64,000 bases of DNA from Arthrobacter sp. MYb227 (GCF_002975435.1 NZ_PCPT01000001.1:785238-849237), one strand, 5' to 3'. Shown: positions 43,305 through 52,542, counted from the first letter of the stretch. Program-made: numbers and translations. The notes: generated by a model not told the origin, from the sequence alone.

Positions 43305-44954
43305 CTATTTCTTACCCAGCCCGAGCCAAAGTAATGCCACATGCAATGAGGTTCGAGATTCGGCATCCTCAAGACTCACACCCAACTTGTCTTCGAGCTT
43401 CTCCAAACGGGCGTAGAGGGCTGGGCGGCTCAAAAAACCGGTCCGCGCCAGCGCGGACTTATTGCCACCATGCTTTAGGTAGAGCTCGAGTAATTCAAGG
43501 GAACTTTCATCAAGCGGGTCAAGGATCCCGGAGAGCTCGGCCTCGGCAAACGATTTCACTCGAATATCGTCTTGCAATACGGCAAGTAACCCATGCAGGC
43601 GGACATCGGCAAACCTGTAAAAAGGCCTTGCCCGCGTGTCGAATGTTGCTACGATCTCGGCAACTTGCACCGCCTCGTCAAGCCCACGTGCGGCCTCCTT
43701 GACGCTGGGTTTTCCGTGCCCAACACCCACGGACCAGTCAACATTGATCTGTTCCCTGGCTAATTGCCTAAATATTCTCTCCAACAACGGTTCCTCAAGC
43801 TGCCGGGCGTCAATTCCTAGCACCATGCCAATCTGGCCGGACTGCAGGCTGGCGCTGAGCGCCGTGGCGCGCGCGGAATCCAACACGCTCAGCAACGCAT
43901 CAAGTAATTCGCGTTCCCGCAACTGTAACCCGGTGGGCGTCTGCCCACTGCGCGTATCAAGGCGCAAGACCACTGGAACATAATGGGCAACATCATTCAG
44001 TCCTAAGGCCATGGCACGTACCAACACCTCATCGGCACTTAGCGAATGCGCCTGACGCAATTCGTGGAGCAAACCTGCCCGAGCCTGATGCAAGAGTTCC
44101 TTCTGATCTCGTCCGGCCAACCTGGCAATTGTCAGTGTTTGCCCGGCACGTTCTAGCACCATTGCAGCGTCATCGTCATTGAGCACTTTTACCGGGGCCA
44201 CCAATCGTCCCCAGCGTTGGGCCCGCACCCCCACTGGAGTTTGTAGCCAGCTCTCCTCCCCCATGCCCCGCCCGGTAGTTTCAAGATATCCAACCCTGCG
44301 GGAGCGCTTGGCCCAATGCCCTAAAAGCTCTGATTCTTCGGAACCTGCGGCGGCAAAGGCTAGAACCAGATGGGCAACGTCCTCAAGGAGGATTGGTGCC
44401 CCAATGAGCTCCGCGGCTCGTGCAACAATTTCTTCTTCCGTGGCATTTTCAAGGCTCAACGCGGTGAAGACCTCATGGATGGTACGCGAGCGTTCAAGTG
44501 CCGCGAGCTGGTCCGAGACCAGCATCCGATGCACCACTTCGGTAATTTCCACAAAGCGCACGCGCCGATGGAGAAGAACCACCGGAAAATCTACGTGTTG
44601 TGCAGCAACGCGCAAGGCCGCAATGCTGCGCTCAATATTCCTGCTCACCCCGGGCACCAATTCAACGATGATGCCCACGGCTCCGGCATCGTGCACCTGC
44701 TCCAGGAAGGCCGCGGCTCCGGTTCCCGCCTCACCAAAGGCCAGTCCGGTGCTGAGCACCAATTCGCCACCGGTCAGGAGCTCGGCAAGATCCGCTGTCT
44801 CGGTCACGTGGACCCATCGCACCGAATTCCCCAGCGATTCATGACCACTGAGAACTTCTGGCCTCCCCGCCTGCACCACGGGTAACTCAAGAATGCGCGC
44901 AACACTCAATACTCCCGGAACAGTCGGGCTTTCAAGGATCAAATCAACACTCAC
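43305..44954 (-). CDS. PucR family transcriptional regulator
   Basis: 549 residues. The N-terminal PucR domain covers about 14-140 ('VARILELPVVQAGRPEVLSGHESLGNSVRWVH'), a GGDEF-like central part follows, and the C-terminal HTH_30 is 'LELLELYLKHGGNKSALARTGFLSRPALYARLEKLEDKLGVSL'. PucR/CdaR proteins sense amino-acid or purine degradation intermediates and often need an inducer such as GABA or allantoin. It is divergent (138 bp) from the semialdehyde dehydrogenase-aminotransferase operon and should be its activator. Confidence 0.92.
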   Translation of the reverse strand: MSVDLILESPTVPGVLSVARILELPVVQAGRPEVLSGHESLGNSVRWVHVTETADLAELLTGGELVLSTGLAFGEAGTGAAAFLEQVHDAGAVGIIVELVPGVSRNIERSIAALRVAAQHVDFPVVLLHRRVRFVEITEVVHRMLVSDQLAALERSRTIHEVFTALSLENATEEEIVARAAELIGAPILLEDVAHLVLAFAAAGSEESELLGHWAKRSRRVGYLETTGRGMGEESWLQTPVGVRAQRWGRLVAPVKVLNDDDAAMVLERAGQTLTIARLAGRDQKELLHQARAGLLHELRQAHSLSADEVLVRAMALGLNDVAHYVPVVLRLDTRSGQTPTGLQLRERELLDALLSVLDSARATALSASLQSGQIGMVLGIDARQLEEPLLERIFRQLAREQINVDWSVGVGHGKPSVKEAARGLDEAVQVAEIVATFDTRARPFYRFADVRLHGLLAVLQDDIRVKSFAEAELSGILDPLDESSLELLELYLKHGGNKSALARTGFLSRPALYARLEKLEDKLGVSLEDAESRTSLHVALLWLGLGKK

Positions 44955-44985
44955 AAGACACAGTGTATTGCCTTTGCCAAAAGAG

Positions 44986-45015
44986 TTGACACCTTGTCAC
45001 TGCCGCATGCGTGAC
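44986..45015 (+). promoter_or_regulatory. -35-like box and inverted repeat in the pucR-mmsA region
   Basis: A perfect TTGACA (44986-44991) is followed by GTCAC-N10-GTGAC (44996-45015), 78 bp upstream of the dehydrogenase GTG. No good -10 is 17 bases away, consistent with an activator-dependent promoter. The repeat is a candidate PucR site. Confidence 0.4.
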
Positions 45016-45092
45016 GCGGGATACAGAATTGAATCAGTACCAGCGTGAAACCACAGTTTCACCACCCCCACTGTCTTGAAAGGACACACCTC

Positions 45093-46586
45093 GTGCAGAC
45101 TCTCGCTCACTGGTCCAACGGCGCCACTCTCGAAGCCCCGGCCGACTCCCGCTACGCAGATGTCATGAACCCAGCCACGGGAGAAATCAGCTCCCGTGTA
45201 GCCCTGGCCAGTGCCGAAACCACCGCAGAGGTTATTGCAGCAGCCCACGCAGCATTCCCGGCATGGCGCGACACCTCGCTGACCCGCCGTGCATCGATCC
45301 TGTTCAACTACCGCGAACTGCTCAACAAGCGCAAGGGCGAGCTCGCCGCAATCATCACCGCCGAGCACGGCAAGGTCCTCGACGATGCACTGGGCGAAAT
45401 CTCCCGCGGCCAGGAAGTCGTCGAATTCGCCTGCGGCATCCCGCACCTGGTCAAGGGCGGCTACACGGAAAATGCCTCGACCAAGATCGATGTCCACTCG
45501 ATCCGCCAGCCACTGGGCGTCTCGGCCATCATTTCCCCCTTCAACTTCCCGGCCATGGTCCCCATGTGGTTCTTCCCGATCGCCATCGCATCGGGCAACA
45601 CCGTAGTACTCAAGCCCTCGGAAAAGGATCCAACCGCGGCACAGTGGATGGCAGAACTCTGGAAGGAAGCCGGGCTTCCGGACGGCGTCTTCAACGTTGT
45701 CCACGGCGATAAGGAATCGGTTGATGTCCTGCTGACCGATGAGCGCGTTTCCTCGGTTTCCTTCGTGGGCTCCACCCCGATCGCCCAGTACGTTTACGCA
45801 ACCGGTACCGCACACGGCAAGCGCGTTCAGGCATTGGGCGGCGCCAAGAACCACATGCTGGTCCTGCCGGATGCAGACCTTGATTTGGCAGCAGACGCAG
45901 CGGTCAACGCCGGCTTCGGTGCCGCGGGCGAACGTTGCATGGCCATCTCCGCGCTTGTAGCCATCGACTCGATCGCCGATGAGCTCGTGGCAAAGATCGC
46001 CGAGCGCACCAAGACCCTGCGCGTGGGAGATGGAACCCGCGGCTGCGACATGGGCCCACTTGTCACAGCCGCACACCGCGACAAGGTTGCCGGCTACATC
46101 GACGCCGGCGAAGCGGCAGGTGCCACCATGGTGCTTGATGGCCGCATCACCAACCCGGATGCCGATGGCGAGGGCTTCTTCCTGAACCCCACCCTGTTCG
46201 ACAATGTCACCACCGATATGTCCATCTACACCGATGAAATCTTCGGCCCGGTACTCTCCGTGGTGCGCGTTGATTCCTTCGAAGAAGGCATCGAGACCAT
46301 CAATGCCAACCCGTACGGCAACGGCACCGCGATCTTTACCAACGACGGTGGAGCGGCCCGCCGCTTCGAAAACGAGATTCAGGTCGGTATGGTTGGCATC
46401 AACGTGCCGATTCCGGTACCCATGGCTTACTACTCCTTCGGTGGTTGGAAGAACTCGCTCTTCGGCGACACTCACGCCTACGGCTCCGAGGGCATCAACT
46501 TCTTCACCCGTGGCAAGGTAGTCACCTCACGCTGGCTCGATCCGAGCCACGGCGGCCTGAACCTCGGCTTCCCGCAGAACGCTTAA
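45093..46586 (+). CDS. mmsA: methylmalonate/malonate-semialdehyde dehydrogenase (CoA-acylating)
   Basis: 497 residues from GTG 45093, preceded by AAAGGA at eight bases. The family hallmarks are clear: catalytic Cys282 in 'AAGERCMAIS', and 'ALGGAKNHMLVLPDA', where the usual ALDH glutamate is replaced by Asn, as only CoA-acylating MMSDHs show. 'PFNFPAMVPMWFFPIAI' and 'IYTDEIFGPVL' agree. It oxidises malonate or methylmalonate semialdehyde to acetyl- or propionyl-CoA, releasing CO2. It is 53 bp ahead of a class III aminotransferase and divergent from PucR, which together suggest beta-alanine or beta-aminoisobutyrate breakdown. Confidence 0.95.
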   Translation: MQTLAHWSNGATLEAPADSRYADVMNPATGEISSRVALASAETTAEVIAAAHAAFPAWRDTSLTRRASILFNYRELLNKRKGELAAIITAEHGKVLDDALGEISRGQEVVEFACGIPHLVKGGYTENASTKIDVHSIRQPLGVSAIISPFNFPAMVPMWFFPIAIASGNTVVLKPSEKDPTAAQWMAELWKEAGLPDGVFNVVHGDKESVDVLLTDERVSSVSFVGSTPIAQYVYATGTAHGKRVQALGGAKNHMLVLPDADLDLAADAAVNAGFGAAGERCMAISALVAIDSIADELVAKIAERTKTLRVGDGTRGCDMGPLVTAAHRDKVAGYIDAGEAAGATMVLDGRITNPDADGEGFFLNPTLFDNVTTDMSIYTDEIFGPVLSVVRVDSFEEGIETINANPYGNGTAIFTNDGGAARRFENEIQVGMVGINVPIPVPMAYYSFGGWKNSLFGDTHAYGSEGINFFTRGKVVTSRWLDPSHGGLNLGFPQNA

Positions 46587-46639
46587 GGCCCAAGCGCAGC
46601 ATTCGAAAAACGTTAAGAATTCAGAAAGGGATGACTCAC

Positions 46640-48010
46640 TTGAGCACCTCCGTTAGCACCGAGATCACCGCCGAGCAGATTGCTGCCGGCAAGGTTGCCC
46701 ACGATCTGGACCGCGAATTCGTTTTCCACTCGTGGCAGGCACAGGGCCCATTCGACCCGATGACCATCATCAAGGCCGAGGGTTCCTACATTTGGGATGG
46801 CGAGGGCAATAAGCTGCTCGACCTTTCCTCACAACTGGTCAACACCAACATTGGTCACCAGCATCCCAAGGTCGTTGCGGCGATTCAGGCACAGGCAGCA
46901 AATATTTGTACCATTGCCCCGCAGTATGTCAACGATGCCCGCTCGGAGGCCGCCCGCCTCATCGCGGAGCTGACCCCAGGGAACCTGAACAAGATCTTCT
47001 TCACCAATGGTGGAGCAGATGCCAACGAACACGCGATCCGTATGGCCCGCGTGCACACCGGCAAGCACAAGGTCCTTTCGGCCTACCGCAGCTACCACGG
47101 CGGCACCCACCTGGCCGTCAACGTCACCGGTGACCCGCGCCGTGTGGCCTCGGATAACGCCACCGATGGCGTGGTGCACTTCTTCCCGGCCTACCCGTAC
47201 CGCTCTTACTTCAACTCCACCACGGAGGCAGAAGAGACCCAGCGCGCACTGCGCCACCTGGAAGACACCATCGTGCTCGAGGGGCCAAGCAATATTGCTG
47301 CGCTGATCCTCGAATCGATTCCGGGCAGCTGTGGTATTTACGTACCTCCTGCCGGTTACCTGGAGGGTGTGCGTGAGCTAACCACCAAGTACGGAATCGT
47401 CTTCATCGCCGATGAGGTCATGGCCGGATTCGGCCGGGCCGGCAAGTGGTTCGCGATCAACCACTGGAATGTCACCCCGGACCTGATCACCTTCGCCAAG
47501 GGCGTGAACTCCGGGTACGTTCCACTGGGCGGCGTGGCCATCTCGGAGGAAATCTTTGAGACCTTCCGCGAACGCGTCTACCCGGGCGGCCTGACCTACT
47601 CGGGTCACCCGCTGGCCTCTGCGGCGGTTGTAGCAACCATCAATGCCATGAAGGACGAGGGCATGGTGGAAAACGCAGCACGTCTGGGCACCGATATCAT
47701 CGGCCCGGCGCTTGAGGAGCTCAAGGCCAAGCACCCCTCGGTCGGCGATGTGCGTGGCGAGGGCTGTTTCTGGGCCGTCGAGCTTGTCACCAACCGCGAA
47801 ACACGCGAACCCATGGCACCCTACGGTGGATCTTCGCCGGCCATGGCCGCTGTGACCGCGGCGTTGAAGTCCGGCGGCGTGCTGCCGTTCGTGAACTTCA
47901 ACCGCATTCACGTGGTTCCACCGCTGAACATCACCGATGAGGACCTGCGTGCGGGTCTTGCCATCCTTGATGAGGCACTCACGGTTGCCGACGGCTTCGT
48001 CGAGGCCTAA
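46640..48010 (+). CDS. class III PLP aminotransferase (omega-amino acid:pyruvate type)
   Basis: 456 residues. The start is set at TTG 46640: AAAGGG lies nine bases upstream, whereas the ATG at 46631 touches that ribosome site and could hardly be used. Key residues: Asp258 in 'FIADEVMAGFGR', PLP Lys287 in 'ITFAKGVNSGYVPLG', and 'FFTNGGADANEHAIRMARVHTGKHK'. It is near the taurine:pyruvate/beta-alanine:pyruvate transaminases ('NTNIGHQHPKVVAAIQ'). It would make the semialdehyde used by the preceding dehydrogenase. Taurine as substrate would give sulfoacetaldehyde, but no sulfoacetaldehyde enzyme is nearby, so beta-alanine is preferred. Confidence 0.92.
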   Translation: MSTSVSTEITAEQIAAGKVAHDLDREFVFHSWQAQGPFDPMTIIKAEGSYIWDGEGNKLLDLSSQLVNTNIGHQHPKVVAAIQAQAANICTIAPQYVNDARSEAARLIAELTPGNLNKIFFTNGGADANEHAIRMARVHTGKHKVLSAYRSYHGGTHLAVNVTGDPRRVASDNATDGVVHFFPAYPYRSYFNSTTEAEETQRALRHLEDTIVLEGPSNIAALILESIPGSCGIYVPPAGYLEGVRELTTKYGIVFIADEVMAGFGRAGKWFAINHWNVTPDLITFAKGVNSGYVPLGGVAISEEIFETFRERVYPGGLTYSGHPLASAAVVATINAMKDEGMVENAARLGTDIIGPALEELKAKHPSVGDVRGEGCFWAVELVTNRETREPMAPYGGSSPAMAAVTAALKSGGVLPFVNFNRIHVVPPLNITDEDLRAGLAILDEALTVADGFVEA

Positions 48011-48036
48011 GCGAGCACCGCAACGGTAAAACATTT

Positions 48037-48085
48037 GGGGGGCCCGGGTGTGAGAGAAACTTTTTCTTTCACACCTGGACCCCCC
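48037..48085 (+). terminator. hairpin after the mmsA-aminotransferase operon
   Basis: GGGGGG-GGTGTGA-AGAAA pairs with TTTCT-TCACACC-CCCCCC. 26 bp beyond the stop, followed after some bases by GTTTTAAG. Confidence 0.7.
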
Positions 48086-48147
48086 TGTCCGTTTTAAGTC
48101 TGGTGTCCTTGACGTTCAAAACCGTGCTGAGCTGATTAGCTTGAGTC

Positions 48148-48585
48148 ATGAAGAAATCCTCACGGTACCTCGCAGCACTTGCACTCTGCTTGGCATCAAC
48201 AACTTTCACAAGCTGCAGTGCCCCGGAACCACAAGCCGAGCCCGACGGGTATCAGCAGTGGCTTGAGACGGTTTTTGACGATGAGTATGGGCGTGCCGAT
48301 TTTGCTGGAGGTGGCGGAATGCTGGGTTCCACCATCACCAATCATGAAGTTGCCGGCGGCTGGTACGCGGTAGATTTCGCCTGCAAGGGCACCGCGGAAA
48401 CAACGTTTATCATCTCCACTGATAATTCCACGCTGGTTGAGGAATCTATCCCCTGCGGTGAATCAGGCCTTAGCACCACCGTCATGGATTTACCTAGCGC
48501 TTCAATTTCTTCAACTGCCAAAAGTTCCGATCCAAATACCATGTGGCAGGTGCGCTTCCGTCCCACCAGCGCCCCGGTCGGCTAG
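48148..48585 (+). CDS. small secreted lipoprotein, unknown
   Basis: 145 residues. Start MKKSSRYLAALAL, hydrophobic core and lipobox FTSCS give an anchored lipoprotein. Two further cysteines ('VDFACKGTAE' and 'ESIPCGESG') could pair. The mature part is mainly beta. It is rich in Asp/Glu/Ser/Thr. No family recognised. First of three small exported or membrane proteins in a row (48148, 48709, 49324), each apparently with its own promoter. Confidence 0.65.
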   Translation: MKKSSRYLAALALCLASTTFTSCSAPEPQAEPDGYQQWLETVFDDEYGRADFAGGGGMLGSTITNHEVAGGWYAVDFACKGTAETTFIISTDNSTLVEESIPCGESGLSTTVMDLPSASISSTAKSSDPNTMWQVRFRPTSAPVG

Positions 48586-48708
48586 CCGAGCCGTACCTTG
48601 CGTTGACCGCGCTGGTACCGGTCATCCCTCTTCAAGAGCCTTGACGAAGCCTCGAGAATACTTCTAAAGGTCGATGTAGCATTGCTGCGCCTTGGCTAAT
48701 CTATTGGT

Positions 48709-49179
48709 ATGTACTTGCCAGTAGATTTCTTCACCCCGCTGCTCTACGTGGCGGTGGCCGGCATCATGGTAATTTTTGCCTTCCCCATGGGAGTTAGCGC
48801 ATTCTTCAGATGGAAGAAGTTCCGTTCCGATGCCAATGGTTTACAAACCTACGCCCGCCGCCGAGACCTACGCATTCAAACGGGCATCAGCATCGCTTGC
48901 ATTGCCCTGGCTCTCGGGGCTTCGGGGATTGCGCTTGTCGGGTGGCAGAATTCCAAGAGCAATTTGGTGACAAACATTGAAACCCGGTATGCGGTTAAGG
49001 ATGTCAAGGTCACCGGCTGGAACGGAAGCTGGGCACAGGTCACTTTGCTCACCGATGCCGGGGTAGAACATCAAAACCTCTCCGTTTACCTCAGTGATAT
49101 CTATGAGCCATTGATTGAAGGGAATCTCGCCGATGCCGATTCTGGAAGTGCAAAGGATCTAGACATCGCACTGCGCTAG
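48709..49179 (+). CDS. membrane protein, two spans, unknown
   Basis: 156 residues. Hydrophobic segments at about 8-30 and 57-80, separated by a basic loop ('RWKKFRSDANGLQTYARRRDLR'), then an external C-terminal domain of about 75 residues rich in Val, Asp and Thr. Looks like the actinobacterial proteins called hypothetical transmembrane. The ribosome site is poor. Independent of its neighbours as far as can be seen. Confidence 0.65.
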   Translation: MYLPVDFFTPLLYVAVAGIMVIFAFPMGVSAFFRWKKFRSDANGLQTYARRRDLRIQTGISIACIALALGASGIALVGWQNSKSNLVTNIETRYAVKDVKVTGWNGSWAQVTLLTDAGVEHQNLSVYLSDIYEPLIEGNLADADSGSAKDLDIALR

Positions 49180-49323
49180 AACAATCTTGGCGAAGGTTTC
49201 GGATCCGCTACCGTGGGACTGCACGCCAGCTCACATCGCTGCGCCCGTGGGCGGAGAGCCCCACGCCCAAGCTGGGACCGTACTCCGATGCAGCACCGAT
49301 CACCCGCTTCATAAGCTTGAAAC

Positions 49324-49911
49324 ATGAAAGAAACAGCAACCCCAGCAACAGCCGCTTCAGTTCGTCCCACCCAGGCCAAGGGCATTTTCCTTGCCTCGGT
49401 AACAGCACTTGCCGTGCTCGCACTCACCGGTTGTGGTGCCATCGATCTTGGTCCAAAGTACGATAAAACAGCAACCCATGAGTTCGATTCCGGGGCTGCC
49501 GGGAAACAACAACAGGTGCTTCCCCGCTGGGTCCCGGATGAGGCAACCAATATCAAGGAAGTTATCCGCAGCACCGGAAATGAACGCATGATCCGCATGG
49601 ATTATGCCGGTGCCATTCCCTCCGCATGCAAGACCATCGAAGGACCCGGAAAACCAACGTCCGAAGAAATCGCCGCCGGGCTAAAGATCGAGGGTATTGC
49701 AGTGGACAAGGACCTGACCGAATACATGAAGAACCAATACGAGACGCCATTACTCTCGGCCGATTGGTGGCCCACGGGACAGGAAACCAAGACCACGCAT
49801 CTTTGCGGCAAATGGTGGATATCCCAACAAGACGGCATACTGAACGCCTACACCCCGGAGTCCAAGACCATTGCCGATGGCATCCTTGCCGAGCGTTCCA
49901 AAGATACCTAA
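49324..49911 (+). CDS. lipoprotein, unknown
   Basis: 195 residues. The signal peptide ends in lipobox ALTGCG. The mature domain has two cysteines ('AIPSACKTIEG', 'TTHLCGKWWIS') that may form a disulfide, and the C-terminus is 'DGILNAYTPESKTIADGILAERSKDT'. No family recognised. A 140-codon minus-strand frame overlaps it but lacks any such signal. A terminator follows. Confidence 0.68.
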   Translation: MKETATPATAASVRPTQAKGIFLASVTALAVLALTGCGAIDLGPKYDKTATHEFDSGAAGKQQQVLPRWVPDEATNIKEVIRSTGNERMIRMDYAGAIPSACKTIEGPGKPTSEEIAAGLKIEGIAVDKDLTEYMKNQYETPLLSADWWPTGQETKTTHLCGKWWISQQDGILNAYTPESKTIADGILAERSKDT

Positions 49912-49912
49912 G

Positions 49913-49932
49913 CCCTGCCGCCCGGCGGGGTT
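49913..49932 (+). terminator. short GC hairpin after the 49324 lipoprotein
   Basis: CCCTGCCG pairs with CGGCGGGG (one G-U) across two bases, immediately followed by TTGTT. Directly beyond the stop. Confidence 0.55.
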
Positions 49933-50112
49933 GTTAACCTAATTCTCATAATCTTCACGGCAAATACGCAGCATTCGGACAAGTAATATCCTTCTCATCA
50001 CATGTTTTGCCCCAGTAGACTATTTTGACTATGGACGACCCCCCAACGCATATGCCCAAGCCCCTCCCCCGACTCACCGATATCTCGGTTCCAGTAGGAG
50101 AGGGGCGCCCCA

Positions 50113-51432
50113 ATGTATGAGTGGATCATGATCGGCATCGGTCTGCTGCTCACCGTAGGTACCGGCCTCTTCGTAGCTTCCGAATTTGCCCTGGTCAATC
50201 TTGACCGCCACGAACTTGAAGCACGCCAGGCACGCGGAGAAAAACGTCTGGGCCCCACCATCAAGGCTTTAAAGATCACTTCAACGCATCTTTCAAGTGC
50301 CCAATTGGGGATCACCCTCACCACGCTGCTCACCGGCTACACCTTCGAACCGGCAATCAGCTCGCTGCTACGCGAACCGCTGATAGACCTCGGTCTTGCC
50401 GAATCGTTGGTGCCGGGTGTTGGCGCCGTGATTGGCATCTTGCTGGCCACGATCTTCTCAATGATCATCGGTGAACTTGTACCCAAGAACTTCGCTCTGG
50501 CACTCCCTCTAGCCACAGCAAAAGTTGTGGTTCCCTTCCAAGCCTTATTTACCGCAGTCTTCAAACCGGTGATCCTGCTGTTCAACAACACGGCGAACAA
50601 CATCATCCGTTCCTTCGGTATTGAACCCAAGGAAGAACTCTCCGGCGCTCGTAGTGCGGAGGAGCTTTCCTCGTTGGTGCGCAGATCCGCACTCGAGGGA
50701 GTCTTGGATGAAGACCACGCAACATTGCTGAGCCGCACGCTGCGTTTCTCCGAGCACACGGCAGAAGACGTCATGACACCTCGAGTGCGCATGATCGCCA
50801 TCGACGGTACGGCAACCGCACAGGAGATCATCGAACTCGCAACCACCTCCGGTTTCTCCCGCTTCCCGGTCATTGGCAGGGATCGCGACGACGTGCTGGG
50901 AGTGGTGCACCTGAAGCAGGCCTTCGCGATCACCCCGGAGGAACGCTCCAGCGTTCTGGCACGCGAGCTGATGGTTGCTCCCCTGCGCATCCCGGAGTCC
51001 AAAAGCGTTGACTCGCTGCTGGGCTTATTGCGCCAACAGGGCCTGCAAATCGCCATAGTGTTCGACGAACACGGCGGCACCGCAGGCATCGTGACCCTGG
51101 AGGACCTCGTCGAGGAAATCGTCGGTGAACTCGAGGACGAACACGACAAGATTTCACTGGGTGTCATCAAGACTGGCAGGTCAATGACCTTCGATGCCGC
51201 GCTGCGCCCCGATGAACTCCTGGATCGCACGGGCATTGAGGTTCCGCACGGCGAAGACTATGAAACCCTCGCCGGATTCATTAGCGATCAACTGGACCGT
51301 ATTCCGGAACTCGGTGACGAGGTTTCCCTGGAGTACGGAACCCTACGCGTAGAACGCGTACTTGGTACGCACGTTGAACGCCTCAAATTCACCCCCGCCC
51401 AGATCACCAACGCACAGGAGAGCACCCGATGA
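50113..51432 (+). CDS. hemolysin-C/CNNM family transporter, full-length
   Basis: 439 residues. DUF21 (CNNM) membrane domain about 1-190 with 'TTLLTGYTFEPAISSLL' and 'IGELVPKNFALALPLA'; paired CBS domains about 205-330 ('VMTPRVRMIAIDGTATAQEIIELATTSGFSRFPVIG', 'IAIVFDEHGGTAGIVTLEDLVEEIVGEL'); CorC_HlyC domain about 345-430. Members act in magnesium or cobalt efflux/homeostasis; the hemolysin name is historical. ATG 50113 has AGGAGAGGGG upstream. It is coupled by ATGA to a shorter paralogue, so the pair may form a heteromer. Confidence 0.92.
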   Translation: MYEWIMIGIGLLLTVGTGLFVASEFALVNLDRHELEARQARGEKRLGPTIKALKITSTHLSSAQLGITLTTLLTGYTFEPAISSLLREPLIDLGLAESLVPGVGAVIGILLATIFSMIIGELVPKNFALALPLATAKVVVPFQALFTAVFKPVILLFNNTANNIIRSFGIEPKEELSGARSAEELSSLVRRSALEGVLDEDHATLLSRTLRFSEHTAEDVMTPRVRMIAIDGTATAQEIIELATTSGFSRFPVIGRDRDDVLGVVHLKQAFAITPEERSSVLARELMVAPLRIPESKSVDSLLGLLRQQGLQIAIVFDEHGGTAGIVTLEDLVEEIVGELEDEHDKISLGVIKTGRSMTFDAALRPDELLDRTGIEVPHGEDYETLAGFISDQLDRIPELGDEVSLEYGTLRVERVLGTHVERLKFTPAQITNAQESTR

Positions 51433-52469
51433 GCGAGTCCCTACCCGGCATCATCTGGCTGGTGGTGCTCTTGGCAATCAATGCGTTCTTCGTGGGTGCC
51501 GAATTCGCGGTGATCTCGGCCCGCCGTTCACAAATTGAGCCCAAGGCAGAGGCCGGTTCCAAGGCAGCTAAGACCACGCTCTGGGCCATGGAACATGCAA
51601 CGCTCATGCTAGCCACCAGCCAGCTGGGCATCACTGTATGTTCCTTAGTGATCCTGAACGTTTCCGAACCGGCGATTCACCACCTGCTGACCATCCCCTT
51701 GGGACTCACGGCGCTTTCTGCCGAAGCCATCGGCATCATTTCCTTCGTGATCTCGCTGCTGCTGGTGACGTTCTTGCACGTGGTGATCGGCGAAATGGTT
51801 CCCAAGAACATCTCGTTCTCGGTGCCCACCCGCGCCGCCCTCATCTTGGCGCCACCCCTGGTGCTGGTCGCCCGCATCGTCAAGCCAGTGATCTGGTCGC
51901 TGAATGGCATTGCCAATGGAGTGCTGCGGCTATTCAAGGTCAAGCCCAAGAATGAGGCAACAAGCGCCTACACGCTCGACGAGGTGGCAAGCATCGTTGA
52001 ACAGTCAACCCGCGACGGTGTGCTCACCGATGCCAGCGGGACGCTGAGTAACGCCTTCGAATTCACGGCCAAGAAGGTTGCCGATGTTGAGGTTCCCCTC
52101 AAGGACATGGTGTTGCTGCCGCACGATGCTACACCTGCCGACATTCAGAAGGCAGTTGCAACGCACGGATACTCGCGCTATATCCTCACTACCGGGGACG
52201 GGCAGCTTGCCGGGTACCTGCACCTGAAGGATGTCATGGATCTGACGGGCTCAGGCCTCTTCACCCAATCGGTGCCAGCCAAACGCATCCGTGCGCTGGC
52301 CTCCACCATGGGCTCTAGTGAGCTCGAGGATGCCCTTGCGGTCATGCGCCGCACCGGCTCTCATGTTGCCAAGGTCCACAACCAGAACGGAGAAACCACC
52401 GGTGTGCTCTTCCTAGAGGACATCATTGAGGAACTAGTCGGCGAGGTCCAGGACGCTACAAGCGTCTAA
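51429..52469 (+). CDS. CNNM/hemolysin family transporter, short paralogue lacking the CorC domain
   Basis: 346 residues. DUF21 domain about 1-190 ('TLMLATSQLGITVCSLVILNVSEPAI', 'IGEMVPKNISFSVPTRAALI') and two CBS domains (to about 340), ending 'GVLFLEDIIEELVGEV'. The C-terminal CorC_HlyC domain of the upstream copy is absent. Its ATG overlaps the upstream stop as ATGA. The tandem long-short arrangement is common in actinobacteria. Confidence 0.9.
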   Translation: MSESLPGIIWLVVLLAINAFFVGAEFAVISARRSQIEPKAEAGSKAAKTTLWAMEHATLMLATSQLGITVCSLVILNVSEPAIHHLLTIPLGLTALSAEAIGIISFVISLLLVTFLHVVIGEMVPKNISFSVPTRAALILAPPLVLVARIVKPVIWSLNGIANGVLRLFKVKPKNEATSAYTLDEVASIVEQSTRDGVLTDASGTLSNAFEFTAKKVADVEVPLKDMVLLPHDATPADIQKAVATHGYSRYILTTGDGQLAGYLHLKDVMDLTGSGLFTQSVPAKRIRALASTMGSSELEDALAVMRRTGSHVAKVHNQNGETTGVLFLEDIIEELVGEVQDATSV

Positions 52470-52500
52470 GAATCCAGCACACGTCAGTTAAAACTGCCAC

Positions 52501-52542
52501 AGCGGGGTCAGCTCGGGGAAATTCCTCGGCCCGACCCCGCTT
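52501..52542 (+). terminator. hairpin after the CNNM pair
   Basis: AGCGGGGTC-GCTCGGGG pairs with CCTCGGC-CGACCCCGCT with one bulge. 31 bp beyond the stop; no long U-tract. May also serve the convergent MFS gene's end (52632). Confidence 0.6.

Noticed and set aside
44997..46475. 492-codon open frame on the minus strand opposite mmsA
   Set aside because: It lies exactly antisense to a well-supported dehydrogenase with GC-rich third positions, which suppresses stops in this frame. Its translation is Gly/Asp/Val/His-rich without a domain or ribosome site.
47378..48034. 218-codon minus-strand frame opposite the second aminotransferase
   Set aside because: Same codon-bias artefact; product has no recognisable features.
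49176..49598. 140-codon minus-strand frame over the 49324 lipoprotein
   Set aside because: The plus-strand frame has a signal peptide and lipobox; the minus frame has neither and no ribosome site.
49912..50112. Magnesium (M-box) riboswitch ahead of the CNNM genes
   Set aside because: The region is short and lacks the M-box core; it contains only a small terminator and a GGGGCGCCCC palindrome next to the ribosome site.
50337..51236. 299-codon minus-strand frame opposite the CNNM gene
   Set aside because: Ser/Arg-rich shadow of a clear CBS-domain gene.
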